The translations under genes were made by a program, and so were the position numbers. A stretch of DNA of 64,000 nt from Hydra vulgaris (taxonomy: Eukaryota; Cnidaria; Hydrozoa; Anthoathecata; Hydridae): contig NC_088921.1 in the NCBI RefSeq assembly GCF_038396675.1, positions 62,717,501 through 62,781,500 of the forward strand, in the 5' to 3' direction. The notes beneath the pieces were generated by a model that searched no databases, was not told the DNA's origin, and worked only from the letters and a program-made list of their open reading frames with translations. How positions within the stretch are numbered: the first letter of the stretch is position 1; every line of letters begins with the position of its first letter. Shown piece after piece: positions 13,186 to 24,165 of the stretch.

Positions 13186-13240
13186 TAATTTATTTGAAAT
13201 TTTCGCCGGATTATAGGCACCGGCATCATTAGCATATAAT
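13186..13240 (-). ncRNA. Hammerhead-ribozyme-like motif at a Penelope-like 3' end (minus)
   Basis: On the minus strand CTAATGA (13232-13226) is followed by a GCCGG/CCGGC hairpin, GAAA (13204-13201) and a mini-stem AATTT/AAATT, ending in A at 13186. This is the mutated (A for G) version of the motif at 15663-15708. The sequence similarity between the two copies ends directly at this A, where a hammerhead would cut. Confidence 0.5.
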
Positions 13241-13708
13241 ATAATATAATTACAAAATTTGTGACCGTTAAATAACAACAAAAAAATTTTATATTTTGAC
13301 GTCACCTTTATAATGGCTTCTTTTACGTAAGTATGAAAAAAATGAAGCCCAAAAATTTGTTTTAACATATTGTCCATTGTCCAAATTCATATCACCATAC
13401 ATTGGAGAACATTGATGTTTTTGTATCTCCAAGGCTTCACGGACTTTTCTCTCAAATTTCTTATCCTCAACTTTAAGTGTTTCCGCCCTATCCCATTCAA
13501 TATCCTCATCGCAATTTACTTTATGCAAAGCTAATGCAGACTGGTTTAACTTGCCTTCAGTCAAAAATTTTTGGTGTTGTTGAACCCTTGTTCTTATTTG
13601 AAGTTTTGATTCACCGACATACACTTTGGAGCATTTGCACTCAATTAAATAGGTTCCAGGTTGGCTGTTGCGTGGTAATTTTAATTTATTTCTAGACGTT
13701 AATAACAC
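13187..13708 (-). pseudogene. Penelope-like element 3' fragment with GIY-YIG endonuclease (minus)
   Basis: The ORF (13708-13289) starts inside the linker (LTSRNKLKLPRNSQPGTYLI) and has the GIY-YIG core as GTYLIECKC and VYVGES, then IRTRVQQHQKFLTEG and a C-terminal part ending near SHYKGDVKI. The family makes a nuclease fused to a Penelope-type reverse transcriptase. Only the nuclease remains; the 5' border at 13708 is abrupt. The downstream 100 bases (to 13187) match the plus-strand copy at 15603-15708. With that copy it forms a large inverted repeat around 13.7-15.3 kb. Confidence 0.87.
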
Positions 13709-14027
13709 ATAGTTTATCGTGCAAAAGATGTTAATATCAATATTTCTGATAGTGAGCTACTGTTTGAAGAAATTTCTCATGGTACATATCATAATGCATT
13801 TAACAATATTAGTTATTTTTTAAAGTATTGAAGGGAGAAGTGTTTTTGTTCAAGAGAGATCTTTTCATAAACAGATTAAAAATTTTTGTGTTTCTTATCA
13901 ATTCAATATCTTGTAAAGTTTAAGCACTGGCATCACTGCATTGGCGGTTAACACAAAAGCAGGGTTTTTTTTAATGCAATAAAAAGCAATAAAAAATTGC
14001 ATTAAAAAGCACACAATTTTTTTCAAG
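13709..14027. other. Unassigned stretch between two Penelope-like fragments
   Basis: The first 120 bases on the plus strand could encode a short peptide (DVNINISDSELLFEEISHG) but no domain is recognised. The rest holds repeats of AAAAAGCA near 13965-14010. It could be a decayed Penelope-like piece or unrelated sequence. Confidence 0.35.
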
Positions 14028-14452
14028 GTTCAAGGTTTACAGGAAAGATGCTATAACCAATATCCAAATCAAACTTCATTATAATCACGATCCCAAAATT
14101 TTAAAAGCAATATTTAACGGATATATACACAGAGCCTACTCAATATGCAGCGAAAACCATTTAAAAGATGAGATAAGTTTTTTAATTCAAGTGTTTACTG
14201 AAAATGGGTACGATGAAAAAATGCCTGAAGATATTTCTTATCACGTTCGAAACAAACGTTTAGCAAATAAAAATGAAATTCCATCAAACTCTAATAACCT
14301 TCCTACAATTTCTTTACCATGGATACCAATAATATCTCCCAGACTTAGAAGAATATTCAGAAAAGCTGGTTACAGAACTGTTTTTAAGTCAAATGCTTAC
14401 CTAAAAACGCTATTAACGTCTAGAAATAAATCAAAATTACCACGCAACAAAA
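14028..14452 (+). pseudogene. Penelope-like reverse transcriptase C-terminal part
   Basis: A frame on the plus strand reads FKVYRKDAITNIQIKLHYNH, then KAIFNGYIHRAYSICSENHL, then VFTENGYDEK, and ends with the linker LTSRNKSKLPRN. This is the thumb and linker region that in Penelope-like elements follows the reverse transcriptase palm (the YR...T...H...RAY.IC pattern). The first part needs one frameshift to join the frame starting at 14191. It breaks off at about 14452, where an unrelated insertion begins; the GIY-YIG part resumes at 15310. The palm domain itself is absent. Confidence 0.72.
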
Positions 14453-15309
14453 CTGATAGATATTTATATATATTTACGGATTTGCAATATATTTCAAATT
14501 TTATTGTTTCTGTAATATTATAATACAATAATATTGTGTTGAAACAAAAAATTTTTTTTATTTTAGTATTGTATTGCTGTGATGATTTCTAACAATACAA
14601 TAAAATTCGAGAACTATTGTGTTGTTTTGATGAAAACAATTACAATAACTATTGTAGTGTATTACTTTACATTAAAGTAGAAAAGCTAACGTATTTTAAC
14701 GTATTTATATTCATTTCTGACGAACTTACTATTATTTTTGCTATTTTTTATTTACGATTTGCAATATATTGCAAATTTTATTTTTTACATATTTAGATTT
14801 CGCATCACATATCTTGTTATGTATTTCTAAGCTCTAAATTGCCGCAAAATATTGCCTGTCTGATGATAGCCTTACTATTATGAAAAATACCATTCATAAA
14901 TTATTTTATTCAGCCCATTTATTTTTTTCTCTTGATTTTAATGCTGCAAAGGAACCTAAAATATATATGAAAACTAAGTTTAGTAACACAAACAGTTGAG
15001 CATAATAATTCTTCTTAAATAAAAAATGTTAATGTCTTTTATTATAATAACAATATACTGTTATTGTATTACAAAGACAATACAATATTTATTGTTATTG
15101 TAGTGGGTCATTACAATACATTTTTTTTCAGATATTGTTATTGCTTTATAAAGATGAATTGCAATACAATATTTATTGTTATTGTATTACAGAGTTACAA
15201 TAGTTGTAAATCACAAGTATTGTTTTTGTTTCTAAATTAAGTTAATACAATAACAATAATTATTGTTACTGTTATTGTTTTCATTACAATTACAATAGTC
15301 CTAACCCTA
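14453..15309. other. AT-rich insertion or replacement inside the Penelope-like copy
   Basis: Comparison with the minus-strand copy shows that about 75 bases of GIY-YIG coding sequence are replaced by about 860 bases of unrelated sequence. Its right half (about 14500-15300) is rich in ATTGTTATTGTATTAC words in both orientations, giving many small fold-backs. No coding region seen. Its left edge shares CTGATAGATATTTATATATA with the flank of the MITE at 16095. Confidence 0.55.
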
Positions 15310-15602
15310 GGTTCAACAACACCAAAAATTTTTGACTGAAGGCAAGTTAAACCAGTCTGCATTAGCTTTGCATAAAGTAAATTGCGATGAGGATATTGAA
15401 TGGGATAGGGCGGAAACACTTAAAGTTGAGGATAAGAAATTTGAGAGAAAAGTCCATGAAGCCTTGGAGATACAAAAACATCAATGTTCTCCAATGTATG
15501 ATGATATGAATTTGGACAATGACAATATGTTAAAACAAATTTTTGGACTTCATTTTTTTCATACTTACGTAAAAGAAGCCATTATAAAGGTGACGTCAAA
15601 AT
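15310..15602 (+). pseudogene. Penelope-like GIY-YIG endonuclease, C-terminal fragment (plus)
   Basis: From 15310 the sequence again matches the minus-strand copy: VQQHQKFLTEG, LNQSALALHKVNCDEDIEWD, ERKVHEALEIQKHQCSPMY and the tail. It lacks the catalytic GIY-YIG start. It is nearly identical to the inverted copy, so the two probably stem from recent insertions of one family or from an inverted duplication. Confidence 0.82.
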
Positions 15603-15654
15603 TTAAAAATTTTTTGTTGTTATTTAACGGTCACAAACTTTGTAATTATATTAT

Positions 15655-15708
15655 ATTATATGCTGATGATGCCGGTGCCTATAATCCGGCGAAAATTTCA
15701 AATAATTA
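15655..15708 (+). ncRNA. Hammerhead-ribozyme-like motif with intact CTGATGA core
   Basis: CTGATGA (15663-15669), T, hairpin GCCGG/CCGGC (15671-15675 with 15686-15690), GAAA (15691-15694), mini-stem AATT/AATT, then A at 15708. All core bases are canonical apart from one extra T between the core and stem II. Stem I cannot be drawn because foreign sequence follows immediately. The last base of the motif is also the last base of similarity to the other Penelope-like copies. Confidence 0.55.
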
Positions 15709-15844
15709 GTGAAGTAAAAAACACTTTTTAGTTTAAAATACATGTTTCGAACTTACAAATTCATCATCAGTTTAAAATGACCAATATAAAATTTTGTAAG
15801 ATCGAAACATGTATTTTAATCTAAAAAGTGTTTTTTATTTCACT
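15708..15844 (-). repeat. 137-bp fold-back carrying a hammerhead motif
   Basis: Left arm AGTGAAGTAAAAAACACTTT and onward (15708-15756) is the inverted copy, with few mismatches, of the right arm that ends in TTATTTCACT (to 15844). Each arm contains the word CGAAACATGTATTTTAA read inward or outward. Only one arm has the CTGATGA half, so a full hammerhead exists on the minus strand only. The fold-back may be the terminus of another Penelope-like or retrozyme-like element. Confidence 0.8.
15731..15778 (-). ncRNA. Hammerhead ribozyme candidate, minus strand
   Basis: Read on the minus strand: stem I strand TTTTAAA (15777-15771), CTGATGA (15770-15764), T, stem II GAATT/AGTTC closed by TGTA (15762-15749), GAAA (15748-15745), palindromic CATG that gives a 2-bp stem III or a dimer, GTA with cleavage expected after A at 15739, then stem I strand TTTTAAA (15738-15732). 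Stem I pairs 3+3 bp around one U-U mismatch. Every core base is present; an extra U sits before stem II. Mini stem III with ACATGT is typical for Penelope-like hammerheads, which tend to work as dimers. Activity is inferred. Confidence 0.72.
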
Positions 15845-15881
15845 AAAATAATAATGTCATAGTGCTCACCAGACCTTTCGG

Positions 15882-16090
<209 letters not shown>

Positions 16091-16094
16091 TCTA

Positions 16095-16236
16095 TCAGTA
16101 ACGGACCCAAGAATTTTTGGTCGGAGGGGGGAACGTTGAAATATTTTTATATTTTGTACCACATTTGCGTCTGCCAAAAAATAAAAAAGTTCTTAATTTC
16201 TAAGAAATTTAGAATTTTTAGATTCTGGTGGGGATA
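16095..16236. mobile_element. Short MITE, copy 2 (right end missing)
   Basis: Begins CAGTAACGGACCCAAG, then GAATTTTTGGTCGGA, matching 12106-12245 including the poly-G run and the TAGATTCTRGT segment. The right inverted repeat is missing; a Tc1 transposase relic starts at the break. Confidence 0.75.
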
Positions 16237-17080
16237 TCCGACCACCGAGCTGACAAAAGCCATTAACACAGCAACTGGGACAAATGTCAGCTCTTCTTTT
16301 ATTCGACGACATCTACTTAAATCGAGATTAAGAGGGTGTGTTGCAATTCGAAAACCATTATTACGGTGTGGCAATAAAGAAAAACAACTTAAATATGCAA
16401 AACAACACAAAGATTGGGCCCAGGAAATGTTTAATCAGATGGTGTACACCGATGAGTCCAAATTCAAAATTTTGGAACGAAAGGAAGCCAATATGTTTGA
16501 AGAAGAATTGAAAAAGCCTATCAGTCCGAGTGTTTAAACCCTACTATTAAACACAGAGGAGGCTCTTTACAAGTTTGGGGCTGTTTATCTTCATCTGGAG
16601 TAGGTGATTTAATCAAAATAGAGGGGGGGGGGGTCGACTTACCGGGAAACTTTATGTGGATATCTTAAGGCACTATGTGGTATCATTCGGAATGAGACTA
16701 ATAGGTCATAATTTTATTCTGCAGCAGGACAATGACCCAAAACATTGTTCGCGAGTGGCAAAAAATTATTTAAATGAAATGGCAAAGAAAGGAGCACTGG
16801 AATTGATGACCTGACCTTCCTAGAGTCCAGCTTTGAATATAATTGAGCATATTTGGGATAACCTGGACAGAAAGAAGGTTGAACATGCCCCCTGAAATGT
16901 TGAAGAATGTTTTGAAGTTCTTCAAAGAGAATGACACAACATACCCCAGGATTTTTTTAACTAATTTGTATGAATCTATTCCCCGGCGAATATCGGCTGG
17001 GAAAGAGGTAAAAGGAGGACATAGTAAATATGAAGTTAATGAATGCTTACTATTGAAGTCAACGAGCAATTTCTTACTGT
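16237..17080 (+). pseudogene. Tc1-type transposase, heavily decayed
   Basis: The first ORF (to 16537) carries the middle of a Tc1 transposase: SSSFIRRHLLKSRLRG, KQHKDWAQEMFNQMVYTDES with the first catalytic Asp in YTDES. Later frames hold FILQQDNDPKHCSRVAKNYL (around 16710, second Asp) and a worn version of the SPDLNPIEHLWD region near 16815-16870, here NIIEH. Frameshifts and stops are frequent and a G8 run near 16623 marks one. The N-terminal helix-turn-helix is absent. Members act on TA targets as DD34E enzymes. Confidence 0.82.
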
Positions 17081-17139
17081 ATTCTGGATAAAAGCTTTTT
17101 GTACCTTTTCAAATGTATCTGAAAGTTTTGCTGCAATGC

Positions 17140-18730
17140 TTACGTTGCCTCTTCTGAGCATAACTCAAGAGGTTGACCATGTCTGTCAATGAAATCTTTC
17201 AGATGGAAAAATACTGCACAGATCTTGGGTGTTACAGATACATTTTGCAATGCCAGATAAGACCCTCTGGACAATTCAATTATTTGTGGGTAGTTTGAAT
17301 TAAGGTTGTATCCAAAACAGCTAGACACTAATGCATTGAATTGTTGAAAAGTATCAATGAATGGGTGCAGGGCATGAGTGTTTCTCAGCATTTAATTGAA
17401 GAATATCAATTTGTGTAGCAGCTTTCAGGAATCATTTTCTGCAAAATGTCCACTATAGTAAGGTTGTTGTTTAATGTTTAATGCATCAGTTCAAAGAGTT
17501 GCTTGATAAAAAACTTGAAGTAGTGCAGCAAGAATATGATTAAAAACTCCAATTAAGAGATGCAATTCAATCTTAGAGGAAGCAACTTAAAAACCAAAGT
17601 GTCTTGAGGTAATTTAAATATTGAAGACAAAAATTTTTTTTGTAGTCAGGAGGTTTTCTGGTATTAAAACCGCCTGACTTAAAGAGTGAGACATTTTTTA
17701 TAGAAATTCAAAAGTACTCAATTTCCCTTGATTTACAAGTTCCTTTAAACCAAATTCACACCATGTGCAGAGATGTGCACTTGAGAGTGCTTGAAGCCCG
17801 CAAATAATATTTGCAAGTTTTAGATCACAGGACAGGAAAAGTTCCTGGTCTTTCAAATTAAACAAATCAAATACTTGCAAAACTAATAATTTTCTTGAAG
17901 CTCCTTTGAGATAGTACTAACGAGTTCTCGTTTGACATCAGTTTCCTTAAAAATCTTGCTTGTGCAGTTGAGTTTTGCTAGGGGAATGCTAGATTCATGA
18001 TTTATTTCAATAATTTTGACGCTCACTTTTAAAAACCCACCTCTTCCGTCAATTCCAACCTTTACAATGGGATATTTTTAGGTACTTCTCATGGCTATAA
18101 TTTCCTGTTAAAGCTCATGAAAATCCTTGGAATGTATGTCCTCACACATCCAGTGTAATCTTGAATTGATGAACTTGATGTACAAGCTGCTTGCTGAATT
18201 CATCAAATTTTATGCCGTAATTTTTCTCAACAATCTGTTGTGGGGTTGACTGATTAGTAGTAGCTGCTAACCTTTTGATGCAACTATTTGAAAGCCCTGC
18301 ATTTGCTTGAACTTGAGCAAGGTCTTTTTTATTTCAACTGTTGAAGAAGATGCGCCAGCTGATGTTTTTCAGCTTTCCAATTAACAGATCAAGCAGTCAC
18401 AGTGAGAGTCTCGAGTTTCTGGTCGAAGATTTTTACAATGATGGGAGTGTGAAGTCCTTTCCACTTTTCTTCCTTCTCAAACAAGAGCAACATTTTTCAC
18501 AAATTCCAAGTGGAACTTTGTCATCATTGAAGTCATTTTTTTATTACAGTATAGTCTGATATCTTTCTTTTAGATATGATGTTAGCTCTCGTTTGAATTT
18601 ATGAAACAAACAGTTTTCCTGCATTCTTAGTGGTTTATAGCAGTATTTGGCATTTTCGTTAAAATTAGATGGGTACAGTTTAGCTCTTAATTGTAAAGTA
18701 AAAACGACGCGCATTTTTCCAAAATTCAAA
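17140..18730 (-). pseudogene. Unidentified multi-fragment gene relic with a CxxC motif
   Basis: On the minus strand several short frames line up as one decayed gene: 18729-18544 (EREL-type start with SYLKERY), a piece around 18060-17930 (VGIDGRGGFLKVSVKIIEI), 17880-17698 (SCDLKLANIICGLQALSSAH, LCTWCEF) and 17391-17140 (FIDTFQQFNALVSSCFGYN). I recognise the style of a repetitive, uncharacterised gene family seen in cnidarian genomes (glycine-rich DGGGGFLK word followed by a DLKL...CxWC block) but cannot name it or give a function. Stops are frequent, so it is not functional. A transposon origin is likely given the neighbours. Confidence 0.45.
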
Positions 18731-20114
18731 GGTAGAAATTTATGTCATAATTAAATACGTTTCATATCAATTTAGATTTTCATATCAGTTTTTACAAAAT
18801 AATATAACTTAGGGCTGTTGAAACGCAAGATAAGCTGTCGTTTTGCACGTTTGTGCAATCAATAAAATATCATAGTTAACACATGACGTGTTTAATACGT
18901 TTATAATACGTTTTATAATGTATTAACACGTTTATTAAACGTTTGTTAAATATAAACGTTTAAAACATATTTTGTTTTACAGGGATGAAATTTTACATGT
19001 AAATAACGTACCAGGATGTTGTAATCTGATTTTGATACTTATATCTAAGTGATCCTCACAGTGTGGGCTATCATTCCATCAAAGGGTTTTCCCGAAAAAA
19101 GGTAAGAAAGTTAAAGTTAGAACCTATTTTATAACACTGTGAATTGTAAAATCTAAATATAAATTTATCGTGATTTGTTACTTTCATTGATTTTTAAATA
19201 AGAGTAGTTTGCTAAGAGTCTTTTAGACAATTACTCCTGCAATTTTTGTAAATTTTAATTTTCCAAATTGATGCAATCTTATTTTGCAGTAGCACTTAGC
19301 AAGTAACTTAACCAGAGCAAAGATTTGGTTTTCATAAACCTTATGTCAGATTTGCATAAATTATAAATAAATAGAAACTACAAGCATTCTTAATTCAACT
19401 TACATTTATCAGTTGTATGCTGATATAAAATGGTTGATTAATAATAAATCTGATAAAATATTGTACATAAAAACAAAAGAAAAAATAAAAGAAATAAAGG
19501 TATATTTATTATTGCTTGTTATAAAGCTCAATTATTTGAAGTGTATTCGTTTATGTAAAAGTGAATAAATGAAAAGGATAAAAAAACTTAAGTTCAATCC
19601 AACAGTATTCGATAGCATTAGCAACACTGGAACTAACACTTGAGCTGCAAGGTTAACTTTTATTTTCTGTTGCCTCTAATCTATAATGTTGAGATTAAGT
19701 TTAGTACCAAGTCTCAGACCCTCTGCTTCTTAAAGCTTTTAAAAATCTTAATTTTATTTCCAGCATATATATCCTAAATTTGGACATTTTAAAGTAATAA
19801 GAAATATGTTTTTTAATAGCATTTATTGTCAATTTACTATTAATCTGCTATATTTGTTTTATATTTGTTTTGTTTATTATTTGTCTTATTGTAGTTAGTG
19901 GAGATTTTTGTTTTATTTTAAATTTTGTCGTTATTTTTTTTAAAAATATTATTTAATAATAGTTATTATTTGTTATTTAATGCTATCATGTTTAGTTAAT
20001 TCATTTGTGTTAAGATTAGACAACTAAACAATTTACATGAAAGTCCAAAAAAGGGAATCAATAAACTATCTTAAAAAAATAAACCAAAACCAAAGCGACC
20101 TTGTTTTATATGTG
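18731..20114. other. AT-rich intergenic stretch
   Basis: No supported gene. Around 18885-18970 the words AATACGTTTATAATACGTTT and variants form short inverted and direct repeats. Otherwise nothing seen. Confidence 0.6.
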
Positions 20115-20122
20115 GTGTACAT

Positions 20123-20272
20123 TAGAGTGTGACAAAAAATTTTTTTTTTGAAAATCAAAATGTGGAAAAGTTCAATCGTTATCATTATGTATTAGTAGCT
20201 TATGGTAAAAATTTCAGCCTCCCAATTCAACTCTAAGGTAAAGAAGGTGGTTTTAGACAATTTCTATATAAT
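20123..20272 (+). repeat. Terminal inverted repeat, left, hAT-like element 1
   Basis: Pairs with 24010-24165. Recognisable blocks are AAAATCAAAATGTGGAAAAG, CAATCGTTATC, AAAATTTCAGCC and the CTAAGGTAAAGAAGG word. Confidence 0.9.
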
Positions 20273-20889
20273 ATAATTTTTCCTGAATATTATATTTTAA
20301 AGTTCCGAATATAGATAGTTTTAAATTTAAAACACTCACAAAACACTGGTTTCGATTTAAAATATATCTAATAAAATAAGGAAGATACAGATTTTGTGTA
20401 ACAATTTTATTTCAGATAATAATTCTAAATTGAGTTTAAAAGCAACAAAAACGTGATTACAGTTGTAATACTTGTTAGATGTTCTGCAGGTACTTCTTTG
20501 TAACTTTCTTGGATACTTGTTGTCTGTTGTTACGGACAACCTAGAAAATAATAAATAAAATTAAAAAAGCAGGTTATTTTGTAAAATAATTAAATAATCC
20601 ATGCAATAAAATTCCTTGTACTTGAAATTAATAGTTTATTTTATTAAATAAAATGATATGAAAATACTTTTAAAAATTTTGCAGACATTATTGTGTAGTA
20701 TGCGCGTACATTGGGTGGGGTAAGTGGTTGTTAGGTGTAAATTGTTAAATGCAATTGACTTCCTTTTTTTGTTATTAAAAATGAGCATGATATGTGTTTG
20801 CTATTTTAAATTGCCTAATTTTTCAAAAACAACCCCCTCCCCTAAAAATTTACACTATAGGTCTGTATAATAATGTTTAGTAATTACCT

Positions 20890-23440
20890 GAAGAGTATCC
20901 TGAAGTCTATCCTGGTTATGTGTCCTTCCAATAAAGCCTTGGATCAGCTTTATGTGACGTTCTGCCCTATCAAGCAGAAAACTTGACAAATGACTTAGGG
21001 GCTTTCTCACTTTCGCAAGCAGCTATATATTTCTCCCTCCACATCAAAAGCTCTTCCTTCGTGATTTCTAGGAAAAAAAAGAGAAGATAACTCAGTACTC
21101 AGTGACAAAATCATCAAGAGATGACATTGGAACAACAACTGGCTGGATTCCAGGTTTCTCAAACACCATATATTCTTTTTCTGGAACGGCAAAAGACAAC
21201 AAATTGTTAAGGATGTTGTTCTTAACTCGGTATATCTAGATCCCTGTCAGCAAGAGACAAAACTACAAGCTGGGGAGCTAGATATCAAGTGTGCCGTAGA
21301 AGGCTTTTATTGCGAACTTTCCCAATCTCTGCGTAGGCTTTGTAATCATCTGACATTTGGAGCTGGTAAGCTATCTTAAAAGCTCTTAGGTCATTTAAAG
21401 GAGCTTGAGTTGCCATAGGACTCTTCAGAAAGAATAGACCATGGAAAAACATAATATAATTTGTAGCAGTGTTTATGTTCTTGAGAGTAGCAGGCTCTAC
21501 TGTTTTTGAATCATTCGGATGATAGTTCTGTGTCATCTGCAGAACAAGAAGGTAAAGACAGTCACTCATAAACCTGGCCTCATGGTGAGCTCCCGGCTGC
21601 TTAAAGAAGAAATTAGATATACCTGCACCCAGGAAGTAAGCCAGTAGCTGGCAAAGAGACTTGTAGTCTCCTCTTTGGAAAGTGTTTCTCTGAAGTGCTG
21701 TGGTGCAAAATTCTTTAGTTTCAACTGCAAGTTGGTGCAAAAGAGTACCTGGTCTAAATGCATCCTAAGACCATTCAAATTTGACAATTCTTCCAAGTTT
21801 ATTAACTTCTCTATGTATTTGCGGCCATAGCTTCTGAAGTAAAACATAGAGGTGTTGGCTTGGATTTTTGTTGTGCCAAAAACAAGTTCCATGACATGAG
21901 ACACATGTCTCTCATATATGTGATGTCTGCACATTAGCCAGAGAACAGGCATCCCTAAAGCATGAACAATAACATTTCTAATAGCTCCATTGTTCTTTCC
22001 TGTGTTGCTAGCTGTAGTATCAGCACACACCCCAATAACTTGATCTGATAGCTCATAGTATTCGAGGATACTTTGAATGGCTACAGCCTGGTCGCTTCCC
22101 TTGGAACTTTTAATTTTCAAAATACCAAGCAGAAATTCTAAAGGGTCAGCTTCAGGAGAAGAAACGCTTATAGCTATCCTCTCATGACTTGTGGAAACTG
22201 CTTCTTCACTGGTGTACTGCCTTACAATTTTAGTATCAAAGTGAATCACTAGCTTTAAGCCTCTTACTTTGTCCATGTTTTGCTCTCTGATGATCTGGGC
22301 TTCTGACTCTACTACAGTGCGTGCTTTCCTAGTCAAAGTTGATCTTGAGATCTTCAACTCCACAATGTTAATACCGCCAGCTTTATAAAGAGATGTCAAT
22401 AAACAGGTTCCTGGTCGAACACCAATACCATATCTTGTCATGATTGGGATCCAATTGTTTAGGAGTTCATCCATACTTAGCTGAAGACTAACTTTTACTT
22501 CCCCTGAAATCCTTTGGGTCTTTGTAGGAGGCATAAAAGCTTCGTCAGAGTCTGGAAGGCTATCACTGTCTGTGTACCAGGAAACTTCAAACTCTCTTTG
22601 TTCTAGTTCTTCTACCTTCCTTTTATTCTTTTTTTCTTGATTTCTGAGCTTTTTATCTTGTGAGCGCATTTTTCTTCCATTATTCTTATTTTCTCCATAG
22701 CCAAACAGGCATTTTTTTGAAATGTGTTATCAATACCCGCCATCTTGACCATGCGTCCTTTGAGACAGTGTTTTAGAAATTCAATGTCCTCTTTTTTGAG
22801 CCTCTTTGCTCCTTAATAGATCACTTTTTATCAAGTTAAAGATGTTGGCCTTATGAATTGGGAATAAAAAGTTGCTTTCATTTAGAAAGTTGTTTACTTT
22901 CTTGCAGTAGCTTCCTTCTGGTAGGCTTAGAGTCTTGAGTCTTTTAGAGATTAGTACTCATTGATCTTGTTGGTAATTTTGTTTCGAATTTTCTGCTCTG
23001 TGAGTATGAAATTGTTGTCGAATCCAGCTTTGCCCCACAAGTTTACTAGTTCTCTCAAAATGCAAACACCTCTGATTGTCTGTCGCCAATTCTCTTCACA
23101 CATTCCTTCAGCTAACTTGCTGCATTTCAGATAACTTTTTCCAGAAGCAAAGGCAAATCCAACTTTACAGTTCATCTTGGTAGTGCTAAGAAAATGCCAA
23201 ATGGTTAAGTAAAAACAAACAGATAAAATTCAGAAATTTTTTAGACGTTACCTAGTTTCTTTTCTAATGTTGAGCCAGTAAAATCTTCTGAGCATTTCTC
23301 CAGTCATTGGAAGTCGATTTGGAGCAAAGCTTTGCAGTGGAAAGCCTAACAAATAAAACTATCTACGCTTTCTTGCAGCCTGTCTCAAACCTTCAGCTGG
23401 CTCTACTATTGTATTGCGGCATTTTTTTCCTGAAGCCATT
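20890..23440 (-). pseudogene. Transposase of an unassigned DDE family with C(2)H motif, element 1
   Basis: Spliced gene on the minus strand. N-terminal exons lie around 23440-23250 (SGKKCRNTIVEPAEG, RLPMTGEMLRRFY) and 23175-22951 (ENWRQTIRGVCILRELVNLW). The core frame (22669-21566) has HFDTKIVRQYT with a first Asp, GVCADTTASNTG with a second, and the C(2)H word MCRHHIYE (CRHH at 21931-21920). A frameshift near 21730 moves to a second frame (21740-21285) with QPGAHHEARFMSDCLYLL. The last block, 20985-20895, reads LLDRAERHIKLIQGFIG and ends at a GT splice-like site. All blocks match the plus-strand gene at 33863-36926. Asp, Asp, CxxH and ERxxKLIQ order resembles hAT-type enzymes, but the usual hAT C-terminal words are absent. 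Confidence 0.78.
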
Positions 23441-24009
23441 GTCTGAAAATATAGCTAATACAGTTTATAAAATTATATATATTTATAAGTTTATAGTATA
23501 AAATATAGCTTACAGTACAGTAGTTTGTTTCGTAACAGCAAATAATACTATTAAAAAATATTATTTTGCCAAGCAAAAAAAAAAAGCGTATCATACATTG
23601 CATACACGTGTTGTTTTTTATTATAATTACCTACACTTAACAAATTATTTAAAAAAAGTTGCTTTACAATTGAAAAATAAACATTAATGAAATGAAAACT
23701 TACTTATTATGTAAAACTTTCATATGCAGGCGCGCAATTTTTATGTAAGAAGAATTAGTAAAAAAATCTTTTTTTCTTCATTTTAACGTCTTATTAAAAT
23801 TATTAATTATACTATTTTTTAATAATTTTTTTAAAATATTTTTTAATAATTTTTGTCATGCATTATAAAAAAAAATGTGTAAATAACTAAAAAATAATTA
23901 TATTAATAATGTTATTAAAACATTTACATTAATTGAAAAAAGTGTTTGCTAAATTCTCCTAACATAAAAAAAAGTTATTACAAAATAAAAAAAGAGTTTG
24001 CAATATAAT

Positions 24010-24165
24010 ATTCTATTACAAAGAAATTGACTAAACCACCTTCTTTACCTTAGAGTTGATTTGAACGGCTGAAATTTTCACTATATGCTACAAATACATA
24101 ACGATAACGATTGAGCTTTTCCACATTTTGATTTTTGAAAAAATTCTTTTTTTTGAGACACCCTA
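24010..24165 (-). repeat. Terminal inverted repeat, right, hAT-like element 1
   Basis: Inverted counterpart of 20123-20272; ends with TTTTTTGAGACACCCTA next to the GTGTACAT duplication. Confidence 0.9.

Larger units (their letters stand above)
20123..24165 (-). mobile_element. hAT-like element 1 of an unassigned transposase family
   Basis: Long imperfect terminal inverted repeats: left TAGAGTGTGACAAAA (20123 onward, about 150 bases) and right, read inward on the minus strand, TAGGGTGTCTCAAAA. The shared interior word CTAAGGTAAAGAAGGTGGTTT lies about 110 bases from each end. The element is flanked by perfect 8-bp duplications GTGTACAT (20115-20122 and 24166-24173), which fit the hAT target pattern. 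Inside is one minus-strand spliced transposase gene, now frameshifted. Size 4043 bp. The structure mirrors the element at 33297-37832. Confidence 0.9.

Noticed and set aside
13477..13695. Plus-strand frame and its copy at 15237-15419 (minus) sharing residues
   Set aside because: Both are antisense readings of the duplicated GIY-YIG coding sequence.
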